This document shows, one piece after another, positions 44,120 through 52,145 of a stretch of DNA of 64,000 nucleotides (positions are counted from its first letter, which is position 1; every line of letters starts with the position of its first letter). A program made the translations under genes and the position numbers. Under the pieces are notes generated by a model, which saw only the letters and a list, made by a program, of their open reading frames with translations, was not told the origin of the DNA and searched no databases. Source of the stretch: Alphaproteobacteria bacterium (GTDB lineage: Bacteria > Pseudomonadota > Alphaproteobacteria > Micropepsales > Micropepsaceae); the NCBI GenBank assembly GCA_947475445.1, contig CANJLC010000002.1:206939-270938 (forward strand). Reading direction: 5' to 3'.

Positions 44120-44620
44120 ATGACGCTGGTGACGGTCCGCGACAGGATGCAGAGGAATTACAGGTATGAGCGTACCGCGCCGGTGGGCCGGGGCTTTGAT
44201 CCCGAATTTGCGCCAGACCTGACCCCGGCCCAGATGCTGGCGCTGGGGGTGTTCGGGGGCAAATACATGACCGACTGCAGGAAGGAATTTCCCGCCAGCT
44301 GGTTTGCCAGGGCCAAGCTTTCGCCAAAGGCCAAGAATCCCAAGCTCAATTATTTCGGCGTGGACGCCAGCCAGCCGCTCAGCGTGTGGCAGGCCAAGGG
44401 CTGGATCAATCCCCAGGACCCGCGCGGCTGGTTTCAATGGTACTGCCGCTATTACATGGGCCGCCGCAGCGCCGACGATGCGCGCCAGATCAAGCGCTGG
44501 AAGGCGATCCGCCGCCATGCCGCGCAGATCCGCGCCAATTGTGACTGCGGCGATTCCTGGTGCCGCCCCCGCCAGCGCCAGGCGCTGCTGCACTGGGCTT
44601 ATGACAGCCGGAAAATCTGA
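44120..44620 (+). CDS. Uncharacterised protein with C-terminal CxC...C motif
   Basis: 166 residues, soluble, rich in aromatic residues and Arg. Distinct blocks: FGGKYMTDCRKEFPASWF, YFGVDASQPLSVWQAKGWI, GWFQWYCRYYMGRR and the terminal NCDCGDSWCRPRQRQALLHW. The CxCx4C near the C-terminus suggests a metal site. I recognise the pattern as a conserved bacterial hypothetical but know no function. ATG 44120 follows AAAGG. Divergent from the hemerythrin gene. Confidence 0.7.
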   Translation: MTLVTVRDRMQRNYRYERTAPVGRGFDPEFAPDLTPAQMLALGVFGGKYMTDCRKEFPASWFARAKLSPKAKNPKLNYFGVDASQPLSVWQAKGWINPQDPRGWFQWYCRYYMGRRSADDARQIKRWKAIRRHAAQIRANCDCGDSWCRPRQRQALLHWAYDSRKI

Positions 44621-44632
44621 GCCGGCGCAGAG

Positions 44633-44658
44633 GGAACCGTGGTCCCGCATGACCCGTT
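44633..44658 (+). promoter_or_regulatory. EcfG-type promoter, leaderless start
   Basis: GGAAC (44633-44637), 17 bases, CGTT (44655-44658), continuing CC; CGTTCC is followed by exactly six bases and then ATG 44667, the same geometry as at 42211. Confidence 0.6.
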
Positions 44659-44666
44659 CCTCCAAC

Positions 44667-45290
44667 ATGCCGCGCAAGTTTCAGGTCTTTGTCACCAATC
44701 TGGGTTTTTTCGAGCTGGCCATCGCCGCGCCGTCCATGAAGGCGGCGCTGGATGCCTGGGGCATGAACCACAATGCCTTCGCCCACGGCTTCGCCAAAAA
44801 GACCGATGATGCCGCCATTGTCGAAGCGGCCATGGCGCATCCCGGCACGGTGGTAAAGCGTGCCGTGGGATCGAAAGGCGCCTTCAAGCCGGATACCGAC
44901 ATGCCCGACAAGCTGCCTGCGATTGCGCCAAAACTTGCTTCCGCCAAAACCAAACCGGCGCCCAAAGCCAAACCGCGTCCCAAAACCAAGCCCGAGCACA
45001 AATCCCGCGCCGTGCTTTTGTCCTTCCAGGCCGCCAAAGAAAAGCGAGACCGCCAACGGGCGCGCGAGGAAGAACGCCGTGCCGCGCAAGCGCAGAAGCA
45101 GCTGGTCCGCATCCAGCAGGCCACCGAAAAGGCGCAAGCCGCGCTGGAAGACGCCGCCGCTCATCAGGAAAAGGCGCTCGCCGCGATGGAACGCGAGCAG
45201 GAAAAGCTCGAAGACCGCGCCCGCAAGGAGAAGGACCGCTGGAACGCGCAGCGCCGCAAATTGCAGGCGTCTGTGGATGCGGCTGGGTAG
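44667..45290 (+). CDS. Coiled-coil Lys/Ala-rich protein, unknown function
   Basis: 207 residues: a folded N-terminal part (KFQVFVTNLGFFELAIAAPS, DAWGMNHNAFAHGFA; about residues 1-60), a Lys/Pro-rich linker (KPAPKAKPRPKTKPEHK) and a long charged helix from about residue 115 (RAREEERRAAQAQKQLVRIQ onward), a likely coiled coil. An ATG at 44649 is in frame but lies inside the predicted EcfG promoter, so 44667 is preferred. Confidence 0.65.
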   Translation: MPRKFQVFVTNLGFFELAIAAPSMKAALDAWGMNHNAFAHGFAKKTDDAAIVEAAMAHPGTVVKRAVGSKGAFKPDTDMPDKLPAIAPKLASAKTKPAPKAKPRPKTKPEHKSRAVLLSFQAAKEKRDRQRAREEERRAAQAQKQLVRIQQATEKAQAALEDAAAHQEKALAAMEREQEKLEDRARKEKDRWNAQRRKLQASVDAAG

Positions 45291-45351
45291 GGTGCAGTAA
45301 CATTCAGCAGGCCCGGCCTCGTGGTTCGCGCGATGCGCTCACCACTGCGGC

Positions 45352-45398
45352 GTGAACCGGGCAGAACCTCCACTGGAGGTTCTGCTTTCCCGGTTCAC
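45352..45398. terminator. Long hairpin at the end of the 45.4 kb small gene
   Basis: GTGAACCGGG plus CAGAACCTCCA (45352-45372) pairs with TGGAGGTTCTG and CCCGGTTCAC (45374-45398), with a 4-base bulge (CTTT). It overlaps the stop codon of the minus-strand small reading frame and lies between it and the convergent coiled-coil gene, so it may stop transcription in both directions. Confidence 0.5.
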
Positions 45399-45584
45399 CC
45401 ACCCGGCGCCATGTCATCATCCGAAGCGGCACCGGGCTCCGGCAGCATGCCCGACCCGGGTGCCGATGTGGTATTGGCCAGTTCGGCAGTGTCGTGCGGC
45501 CCGGCCTGGGGCATTTCCGGCGCTACTCCCGGCTTGGGCGGCAGGCTGGGCTGGTCAACCCCAGCCACTTTTTTTCGTGCTCAT
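45395..45584 (-). pseudogene. Small Pro/Gly-rich protein gene with A7 frameshift
   Basis: ATG 45584 has a strong GAGAGGA site and an EcfG promoter upstream, but the frame ends after nine codons (MSTKKSGWG). The start is followed by seven A residues on the coding strand (45575-45569). With six A residues the frame stays open for 62 codons to TGA at 45395 (about VAGVDQPSLPPKPGVAP ... PEPGAASDDDMAPGG). The gene is therefore either a recent frameshift, a homopolymer sequencing error, or one that uses slippage. No family recognised. Confidence 0.5.
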
Positions 45585-45628
45585 GACATTCCTCTCACAA
45601 TTTCGCCGCCGGAATGCGACCTCATTGC

Positions 45629-45653
45629 AACGTGCGGAAGCAGGGGCTGTTCC
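45629..45653 (-). promoter_or_regulatory. EcfG-type promoter of the A7 small gene
   Basis: Minus strand GGAAC (45653-45649), 16 bases, CGTT (45632-45629), exact match; a second GGAAC lies 8 bases further upstream. Predicted leader about 38 bases with the strong ribosome site. Confidence 0.6.
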
Positions 45654-45736
45654 GAAGTTCCCAAAACCACAGGTCGCTCTTTCGCCCCATTCGTGTATAT
45701 AGTTCGTCTATCGCAATTTCGGCGACCGAGGTGGCC

Positions 45737-46435
45737 GTGAATAGCAGCAAGCTGACGGCCCAAAATGCCTATCTCACCGAGATGCTGCGCCAGGCGGGTC
45801 TTGACGCCGAGGCGCAGGCGGTCGCCGCCCGCATCCAGGGCGTGCTGACCGACGAAATCCACCATCGCATGAAGAACATGCTGGCCATGGTGACCGCTGT
45901 TGTGCGCCGGTCCATGCGCTCCGCCACCAGTATTGCCCAGGCCGAAGCCGCCATCAGCACGCGGCTGATCGCCATGGCCAAGGCGCATGACATCCTGCTG
46001 AAGGCCGAATTGAAATCCGCCGCGCTGGATACCGTCATCCACGGCGCCATCGAGCAGCATGACACCGCCGCCGCGCGCATTTCGATACAGGGCGATGCGG
46101 TTCAGATCATTCCCGCTTCCATCCTGCCGCTGTCGCTGATCCTCAACGAACTTTGCACCAACGCCACGAAATATGGCGCCTTGTCCAATCACCAGGGCAG
46201 CGTCGCCCTGACCTGGGCGCTTTCTGAAAAGGCGCGCGCACTGATCATCCGCTGGGTGGAAAAGAACGGACCGCCGGTTGCGCCGCCCGTCGCCCGCAGT
46301 TTTGGCATCCGCCTGATCGAGGACGCCATTCCCCGCCAGCTGGGCGGCAAGGGGCAGTTGCTGTTCGCGCCCACCGGCGTGGAATATGAGCTGCATATTC
46401 CCTATGAGGCGGTCCAGCCGCAGGTGATGGCGTGA
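45737..46435 (+). CDS. Histidine kinase, HWE/HisKA_2 type, no sensor domain
   Basis: 232 residues. After a short N-terminal helix comes the kinase core: phospho-acceptor His in LTDEIHHRMKNMLAMVTAVV, N-box LILNELCTNATKYGALS, W-x-E-like IIRWVEKNGPP, and G-box SFGIRLIEDAIPRQ. No PAS, GAF or membrane segment, so input must come from a partner. GTG 45737 has GAGGTG upstream. Neighbouring stress genes suggest general-stress signalling. Confidence 0.88.
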   Translation: MNSSKLTAQNAYLTEMLRQAGLDAEAQAVAARIQGVLTDEIHHRMKNMLAMVTAVVRRSMRSATSIAQAEAAISTRLIAMAKAHDILLKAELKSAALDTVIHGAIEQHDTAAARISIQGDAVQIIPASILPLSLILNELCTNATKYGALSNHQGSVALTWALSEKARALIIRWVEKNGPPVAPPVARSFGIRLIEDAIPRQLGGKGQLLFAPTGVEYELHIPYEAVQPQVMA

Positions 46436-46488
46436 AGCGGCCCAGCGCTCCCTTCGGCTCGAAACCGGCCCGTGGCGCGTTACCTGCC

Positions 46489-47130
46489 ATGGACAAAATC
46501 AAAACCACTGCCGCCGGCCTTGCCGCCCTGCTTGCATTTTCGCTGGCGCCGCCTGCCTTGGCGCAGAACAATGCCGCACCCGCCGCCCGGGCGATGCGCA
46601 CGCCCCCCGAAACATTCATCGCGCAGAATATCACCCAAAGCCTTGCCATCCTGAACGACACGACGCTGTCCCCGGCGCAGCGCAGCCAGCAGTTCGAAGC
46701 GCTGCTGCTCAGCCTGACCGACACGCGGCGCATCGCCTTGTTCGCGCTGGGCCGTCATGTGCAGACCGCGCCGGAAACAGACCGAGAAGCGTTCGTGGCG
46801 GCCTTCCAGGACTATTCGGTCGCTGTCTATCGTTCCTATCTGGGAAAGTTCAGCGGCCAGACCTTGACCGTCACCGGCTCGACCGAACGCGCGCCCGGCG
46901 ACTTTATCGTGTCCAGCACCATGACCGGCGGCCAGAACAGCGCGCCCTTGGTGGTGCAGTTCCGCGTCCGCACCGATGCCGGCAAGCCGGTGGTGACGGA
47001 TCTGGGCATCATGGGCATCTGGCTTGCCATCACCCAGCGTGACGACTTCGCCGCCTATCTGGGCGCGCATAATGGCAGCGTCCCTGCCTTGACCGCCTAT
47101 ATCCGCGACGTCACCGCCCGCTATCGCTGA
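46489..47130 (+). CDS. MlaC/Ttg2D-like periplasmic lipid-binding protein
   Basis: 213 residues: a leader (GLAALLAFSLAPPALAQ) then the MlaC/toluene-tolerance fold (FIAQNITQSLAILND, IALFALGRHVQTAPE, FVAAFQDYSVAVYRSYLGKF, VVTDLGIMGIWLAITQRDDF). Family members ferry phospholipids or hopanoid-related lipids; no mlaEFD genes are adjacent. GTG 46432 overlaps the kinase stop (GTGA) and would add 19 residues, so either start is possible. Confidence 0.82.
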   Translation: MDKIKTTAAGLAALLAFSLAPPALAQNNAAPAARAMRTPPETFIAQNITQSLAILNDTTLSPAQRSQQFEALLLSLTDTRRIALFALGRHVQTAPETDREAFVAAFQDYSVAVYRSYLGKFSGQTLTVTGSTERAPGDFIVSSTMTGGQNSAPLVVQFRVRTDAGKPVVTDLGIMGIWLAITQRDDFAAYLGAHNGSVPALTAYIRDVTARYR

Positions 47131-47196
47131 AACCATCGCCGTCCTTGTAATGGTGCACTGCAGCATTATATTGATCGAGAGCCTATCAGGTTGAAC

Positions 47197-48204
47197 ATGC
47201 GCCAAAACCTATTTCGTCCCAAGGGCTTGGCGCCCGTCACGCCCTGGCCAGCCTCCGCCCCGGCTTTCGCCTCCCGCCTGAAAGAACAGCCGGAATTCGG
47301 CGACAATCCCGGCGCGCTGCGCATGTTCGCCTATGTCCCCGCCACGCTCAAAGCCAGGGCGCCGCTGGTCGTGCTGTTGCATGGCTGCGGCCAGAGCGCC
47401 GCGGACTATGACCTCGGCACGGGATGTACGCAGTTGGCCGACCAGCTCGGCTTTATCGTGCTGGCGCCGGAACAGACCCGCGCCAACAACATGAACACCT
47501 GCTTCAACTGGTTCCAGCCCGGCGATACCGCGCGCGGCGAGGGCGAGGCCGCATTCATCCGCGCCATGATCGAATGGATGGCTGTGCAGCATCCCGTCAA
47601 CCGCGCCCGCATTTTCATCACCGGCCTTTCGGCAGGCGGCGCGGTGATCGCGGGCCTGCCGTCCGGCGGCGCTGCCAACATGTCCGAGGCGTTCAACCAC
47701 ATGCGCCAGGCGCCGCAACGCACGCCGCGCCAATGGGGCGACCGCGTCCGCCAGGCCTCACCGCACAAGGGCGCCTTGCCTGTTCTGTCCGTCTGGCATG
47801 GCGATGCCGACACCACCGTCCATGCCAGCAACGGCGAGGCCGTGGTTTCGCAATGGCTGGACCTGCACAATCTGCGCGCCGCGGATGCAACCACCCAGCA
47901 GTTGGGGCCGCACCGCCGCCAGCAATGGCGCGCGCCCGGCGGCAGCGTGGTGCTGGAATCCATTCGCCTGGCCGGCATGGGCCATGGCGTGCCGGTGGGC
48001 GGCCCGCCGCAGCAGCGTTACGGCCAGCCCGGCATGTTCTTCTTCGATGCCGGCATTTCCTCCACCGTTCACATCGCCGTTTTCTGGGGGCTTGGCATCA
48101 AGCCGGTCCAGGCCGCGTACGAAAAACGCGGGCTGAAAGCGCTGCCGGCAACCGTCGGCAGCGTGATCACCGGCGCACTCAAGGCAGCAGGCTTGCGCCT
48201 ATGA
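47197..48204 (+). CDS. PHB-depolymerase-family esterase with a small internal deletion
   Basis: Alpha/beta-hydrolase of 335 residues. PLVVLLHGCGQSAADYD is the oxyanion region, FITGLSAGGAVIAGLPSG the nucleophile Ser, WHGDADTTVHASNG the acid and GMGHGVPV the His. In homologues the GLSAGGA motif is followed by about 17 residues (a helix with MLATYP) before a second AGGA-VIAGLP; here the two AGGA repeats appear merged, an in-frame deletion at about 47630-47650. Activity is uncertain. ATG 47197 is chosen over TTG 47191. Confidence 0.85.
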   Translation: MRQNLFRPKGLAPVTPWPASAPAFASRLKEQPEFGDNPGALRMFAYVPATLKARAPLVVLLHGCGQSAADYDLGTGCTQLADQLGFIVLAPEQTRANNMNTCFNWFQPGDTARGEGEAAFIRAMIEWMAVQHPVNRARIFITGLSAGGAVIAGLPSGGAANMSEAFNHMRQAPQRTPRQWGDRVRQASPHKGALPVLSVWHGDADTTVHASNGEAVVSQWLDLHNLRAADATTQQLGPHRRQQWRAPGGSVVLESIRLAGMGHGVPVGGPPQQRYGQPGMFFFDAGISSTVHIAVFWGLGIKPVQAAYEKRGLKALPATVGSVITGALKAAGLRL

Positions 48205-48464
48205 GTTTCCTCATCGATGCCGGCTGGCTCCTGTTCAAGATTCTCAGCGTATGCGGCCTCATCACGGCGCTCGCGGGCGTGGCATTCTTCGGCTGGCACT
48301 TTGTCCGCATCAACGCCCATGCCGCGCGCGGCGAAAGCGGCGAGGTACCGTCCGAATCCTGGCGCGGCCCCGGCGCAAGGCTGGGCCTTTATATACTGGC
48401 GGGCGGCGTCGCCATGTCGGTGGCGTCCATGCTGCTGGCCGCTGCCCTGCCAAGCCGCTACTGA
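48201..48464 (+). CDS. Small two-span membrane protein
   Basis: 87 residues with two hydrophobic segments (LLFKILSVCGLITALAGVAF and LGLYILAGGVAMSVASMLLA) and a charged loop between. No family recognised. The ATG overlaps the esterase stop (ATGA), so the two are co-translated. Confidence 0.65.
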   Translation: MSFLIDAGWLLFKILSVCGLITALAGVAFFGWHFVRINAHAARGESGEVPSESWRGPGARLGLYILAGGVAMSVASMLLAAALPSRY

Positions 48465-48617
48465 AGGCTCGATTGGCCGGCAAGAGTTCCATGTGCGGAA
48501 ATCCAGGCTGCTCACGCCTTCACCGCAACCAACCCAAACCAGCGGCGTTACCAAAACGGCTTTGCGCTGCCGGAACTTTCTTCGGCGGGCGGTGTCACAC
48601 CAAACGGGGCCGACACA

Positions 48618-49262
48618 ATGCGCAGGTGGACATATTCCCTTTTTCTTTGCTCCACCTTCCTGGGCTCAGCGCCTGCCATGGCGCAGCAAACAGTGCGCGC
48701 CGATTTTGCCGCCACCCCGGCCCCCGCTTTCATCCGGCTTTTCGCCAACTGGGTTGTCGCGTCGGCAGACAATCACGGCATGTCATTCCTGGTGCTCGAC
48801 AAGGTGAGCGCGCAGGTTTTTGCGTTCGACCGCCTTGGCAAGATATTGGGCGCGACACCCGCCTTGCTGGGGGCTGCGCAGGGCGATGACTCTGTGCCGG
48901 GTGTTGGCAACAAGCCGCTTTCCGCCATCAAGATGTCGGAACGCACCACACCGGCAGGACGCTTCGTGTCCTCCCTCGGGCGCGATTTGGGCGTCAAGAA
49001 TATCCTTTGGGTGGACTATCCCAACGCCATCTCCCTGCACCGCGTGGTCAAGGGTACCAAGAAAGACCGGCGGCTGGAGCGGCTGGCGACCCCCACGGCG
49101 CAGGACAACCGGATTTCCTTTGGCTGCATCAATGTCCCGGTGAATTTCTTCGACAGCGTGGTCGAAACGGCCTTCACCGGCGCCAGCGGGGTGGTCTACA
49201 TCCTGCCGGAAAAGCGCAAGCTGGTGGAGGTTTTCCCCACCTACCGCGATATCGCCAGCTGA
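48618..49262 (+). CDS. Secreted L,D-transpeptidase-like protein
   Basis: 214 residues, leader (YSLFLCSTFLGSAPAMAQ). The C-terminal part has a YkuD-like active site: ISLHRVVKG and, later, RISFGCINVPVNFF with the catalytic Cys. The family forms 3-3 peptidoglycan crosslinks or anchors proteins; the substrate here is unknown. The HxxG-SxGC spacing is shorter than usual for YkuD, so the call is tentative. Confidence 0.75.
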   Translation: MRRWTYSLFLCSTFLGSAPAMAQQTVRADFAATPAPAFIRLFANWVVASADNHGMSFLVLDKVSAQVFAFDRLGKILGATPALLGAAQGDDSVPGVGNKPLSAIKMSERTTPAGRFVSSLGRDLGVKNILWVDYPNAISLHRVVKGTKKDRRLERLATPTAQDNRISFGCINVPVNFFDSVVETAFTGASGVVYILPEKRKLVEVFPTYRDIAS

Positions 49263-49335
49263 TATTGCCCAGGCGGCAGGGCATTTCTCCCGCCCCCGCC
49301 GATGCGCTAGCATGGGGCAATACAGGGGGAAAACA

Positions 49336-50199
49336 ATGAACCGCATTGCCGTCGCCGCCTTGATCTTGCTTGGCACCTTTGTGCCCGCCGGGGCCGCCGA
49401 ATTCACCCTGCCGCCCGCAACGCCCCAGCCCGAAAGCCTGACTGTGGCGCCCGACGGCAGCGTGCTGATGGGCAGCGGCAACGCGCCGTTAGTCTGGCGC
49501 GTGCGCCCCGGCGCCACCACGCCCGAAACCTTCATTGACGACAGTGCCGGTGCACCCGGCTCCTTCTTCTCGGGCGTGCTGTCCGATCCGGCCAGCAACA
49601 CGCTATGGGCCTGCCAGTCGGTGAACGTGACCGGCGGGCGTCATGCCGGCGTCAGCGCCTTCGATCTCACCACCGGCAAGAACAAGCTGCGCTGGTTCAT
49701 GCCGGGCGACTTGAATTTCTGCAATGATATCGCGCTGGGGCCGGACAAGGCGCTCTACATCACCGACACGCGCAATGCGAAACTCTATCGCCTGGCGCCG
49801 GGCGCCGCCGCCGCCGAGCTGTACCTGGAGAACAGCCAGTTCAACGGCATTGATGGCGTCACATTCCTGGACGGCATTCTCTATGTCACCAACGTGACCT
49901 TCGGAAAAATCTACCGCGTACCCGTGGATGCCGTGGGCAAGCCCGGCGCGCCGGTGGATATCTGGGTGGATGCGCCCTTCGCCGGCCCTGATGGCCTGCG
50001 CGCCGAAAACGGCCATATGTATGTTACCGAAAGCCGCCCCGGCCGGGTGGATGAACTGGTCATCAAGGGCGACACCGCCCATGTCGTGGTGCTGAAGGAC
50101 GGCCTGAAACAGCCCAGCGCCGTGCAGCCGGCAGGTGATGTCATCTGGTTCAACCAGCGGGCGCTGGGCAGCGCGATGTCTATTCCAGCGCCGAAATAG
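49336..50199 (+). CDS. Secreted SMP-30/NHL-type beta-propeller protein
   Basis: 287 residues, leader (VAALILLGTFVPAGAA). Repeated propeller blades: PESLTVAPDGSVLMGSG, NDIALGPDKALYITDTRNAKLYRL, GIDGVTFLDGILYVTNVTFGKIY and PDGLRAENGHMYVTESRPGRV. Similar folds are lactonases or sugar-binding proteins; the substrate is unknown. AGGGGGAAAACA precedes the ATG. A degraded copy of its last 80 bases occurs again at 52.1 kb. Confidence 0.78.
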   Translation: MNRIAVAALILLGTFVPAGAAEFTLPPATPQPESLTVAPDGSVLMGSGNAPLVWRVRPGATTPETFIDDSAGAPGSFFSGVLSDPASNTLWACQSVNVTGGRHAGVSAFDLTTGKNKLRWFMPGDLNFCNDIALGPDKALYITDTRNAKLYRLAPGAAAAELYLENSQFNGIDGVTFLDGILYVTNVTFGKIYRVPVDAVGKPGAPVDIWVDAPFAGPDGLRAENGHMYVTESRPGRVDELVIKGDTAHVVVLKDGLKQPSAVQPAGDVIWFNQRALGSAMSIPAPK

Positions 50200-50211
50200 G
50201 GCATTCGCGCC

Positions 50212-51201
50212 ATGACGCCGCGCGCCGCCATTGTCACCACCTTGCGCGACGTTGCGGCAACGCTCAAATCCTTCGTCGCGTATCACCGCGCCATCGGCTT
50301 TGGCCATTTCTTCTTGTTCTTCGACGACCCGGCCGATGCGATGCTGGAATGGGCGCGCGCCCAGCCGGATGTCACAGCCATCCCCCGGGACAGCGACCTT
50401 CAGCGTCTCTGGCGCGGCCTGGTGAGCTGGGACGAAATCGGCGCGCACGTCGAGAAGGAGGTCATGGCCCGCCAGATCCTCAACGTCGAGCATGCCATGA
50501 CGCTGGCCCGCGCCATGGGCCTGGGCTGGCTGCTGCACATTGATGCCGACGAGCTTTTCCATGTGCCGGGCGGCGCGGCGCAGCATTTCGCGTCGCTGTC
50601 TATGCAGCTGGTGGACGTGGCAAGCTATGCCAACCTCGAGGCCGTGCCGGAAGCCGAAGACGCCGATGATTGTGCGGGCGATGTTTTTCGCAGCGTCACG
50701 CTTTTCAAGACGCCCTTGCCGGCCTCCGTGCCGCCGCAGGCGCAGGCGCTCATTGTCCGCGCCGGTCAGCGTGTTGACACGTATTTCCATTTCTACGGCA
50801 ATGGAAAATCGGCGGTGCGCCTTGCCGCACCCGGCATGTTGCCGCGCAACGTGCATGAGTTTGCCAGGGACGGAAGCTTTACCGTGGCGCGGTTTTCCGG
50901 GCCGTTCATCCTGCATTATGCCTGCAGCAGCTTTGCCGCCTTCTGGCAGAAATATGTCACGCTGGGGCGTTTCCCCGACACATGGTGGGGCCAGGTTGAT
51001 ATCGCCCAGGCCGTCGGGCCCTTTCACCTGGAGGCGCGCGACGTGGTGGCGGACGCCGTTGCATCGCGCGAGCCTGCGCTTGCCAGGCGCTTCTATTGCG
51101 ACCGGGTAATGATTGCCGATCCGGTGCTGGTGGAAGAGATGATGCGCCACGCTCTCTTGCTGCGCATCGATGCGCCGCAGCGCATCCTCGCCGGCCTCTA
51201 G
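50212..51201 (+). CDS. Glycosyltransferase family 2/92-like protein
   Basis: 329 residues of the type with a DUF23/GT92-like core: IVTTLRDVAATLKSFVAYHR, FGHFFLFFDDPAD, and the metal-binding LLHIDADELFHV (DxD). Soluble. Acceptor and donor unknown. It starts 12 bases after the propeller gene and ends convergently with the 2OG oxygenase (4-base overlap). Confidence 0.75.
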   Translation: MTPRAAIVTTLRDVAATLKSFVAYHRAIGFGHFFLFFDDPADAMLEWARAQPDVTAIPRDSDLQRLWRGLVSWDEIGAHVEKEVMARQILNVEHAMTLARAMGLGWLLHIDADELFHVPGGAAQHFASLSMQLVDVASYANLEAVPEAEDADDCAGDVFRSVTLFKTPLPASVPPQAQALIVRAGQRVDTYFHFYGNGKSAVRLAAPGMLPRNVHEFARDGSFTVARFSGPFILHYACSSFAAFWQKYVTLGRFPDTWWGQVDIAQAVGPFHLEARDVVADAVASREPALARRFYCDRVMIADPVLVEEMMRHALLLRIDAPQRILAGL

Positions 51202-52046
51202 CGCGCCAGCCAGCCATTCAGGGTCAGGCGCTGATCGGCCAGCGCGCCGGAGGCGCAAGCGATGGGCGTGACCTCGTGGCTGATGGAGGATGGAAAAACC
51301 ATCAACCCGTTGCGGGGCGGCTCGATATCGGCGGCAAGGCTGCCGCACGCCACGCCGTCCTGCCTGAACAGCGTGTTGTAGAGGCGCAGGTGCCCGCCGC
51401 TGAACTGCTTGGGGTCGCGGTGAAAATAAAGCACATAGCTGACTTCGCGGTGGGCGATTTCCGCCGGGCTGTTGTCGGTGTGAATGGCGAAAAAATCGCC
51501 GTCGCCATGCACGGAAATCTGGGCTTCCAGCTTGTTGAAAATCACCGGGTCCAGGCCCAGCTGCGGCCAGAGCCGGGGCATCAGGGCTTTGAGCTTCGGC
51601 ATGATCAGCGCCGCCATCTGCGCATTTTCCGGTCCGTCCAGGATGCGCGAGCGCCGCCGCTTGATGGTGTCGGCCAGGTGAGGCTCATAGGTTCCGGAAT
51701 CCTGGAAGCCCTCCACATGCGCCTCAGTGAAGGCCCAGATCTGCTCCAGTTCGGCTTCGCTCATGAAATCGCGGACCAGCACATGCGGCGGCGCGACTTC
51801 CAGGCTGGCGATATTGTCTCCCGCCACATTCACGATCCGTCCCTGGGGCGCCATCAGGTGCAGCACCTTTCCGGCGCCGTCGGCGGGCACGGTCAGGTAA
51901 TGCAGGATTTGCTGGAACTCCTGCGGCATCGGCACACAGATGGTGTGGGCTGGGCCATCCTTGAGATGAAGGGTCGCTTGGTTCAAGGCCGTGGTTTTCC
52001 GCAGGCAGGGGCTGAGGATCGTCGCGGAGATCGTGGGGGAGTTCAA
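51198..52046 (-). CDS. 2-oxoglutarate/Fe(II)-dependent oxygenase (prolyl-hydroxylase-like)
   Basis: 282 residues. Jelly-roll oxygenase with the iron ligands in FFAIHTDNSP (HxD) and PSSISHEVTPI (distal His), and the 2OG-binding Arg in QRLTLNGWL. RRRSRILDGPEN precedes. Such enzymes hydroxylate peptides, proteins or small molecules. Convergent with the glycosyltransferase gene. Confidence 0.82.
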   Translation of the reverse strand: MNSPTISATILSPCLRKTTALNQATLHLKDGPAHTICVPMPQEFQQILHYLTVPADGAGKVLHLMAPQGRIVNVAGDNIASLEVAPPHVLVRDFMSEAELEQIWAFTEAHVEGFQDSGTYEPHLADTIKRRRSRILDGPENAQMAALIMPKLKALMPRLWPQLGLDPVIFNKLEAQISVHGDGDFFAIHTDNSPAEIAHREVSYVLYFHRDPKQFSGGHLRLYNTLFRQDGVACGSLAADIEPPRNGLMVFPSSISHEVTPIACASGALADQRLTLNGWLAR

Positions 52047-52080
52047 GACCGAAGGCGCCGGGGCGGGGTGGAAGAAAGCC

Positions 52081-52145
52081 CTGAAACAGCCCGGCGCCTG
52101 CCGCCGGCCGGCGATGTGATCTGGTTCGGCCAGCGGGCGCTGTGA
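52081..52145 (+). pseudogene. Fragment repeating the 3' end of the beta-propeller gene
   Basis: The bases around CTGAAACAGCCCGGCGCC and GATGTGATCTGGTTC match the end of the propeller gene (50103-50185), including the frame PAGDVIWFGQRAL, with scattered substitutions, one frameshift and a premature stop (TGA where the intact copy has GGC). No upstream part of the gene is present; the 2OG oxygenase start lies right beside it. Similarity continues for about 20 bases past the stop. Confidence 0.65.

Noticed and set aside
45321..45740. Plus-strand frame of 139 codons before the second HWE kinase
   Set aside because: Antisense to the small stress gene and the promoter; no ribosome site, composition not protein-like.
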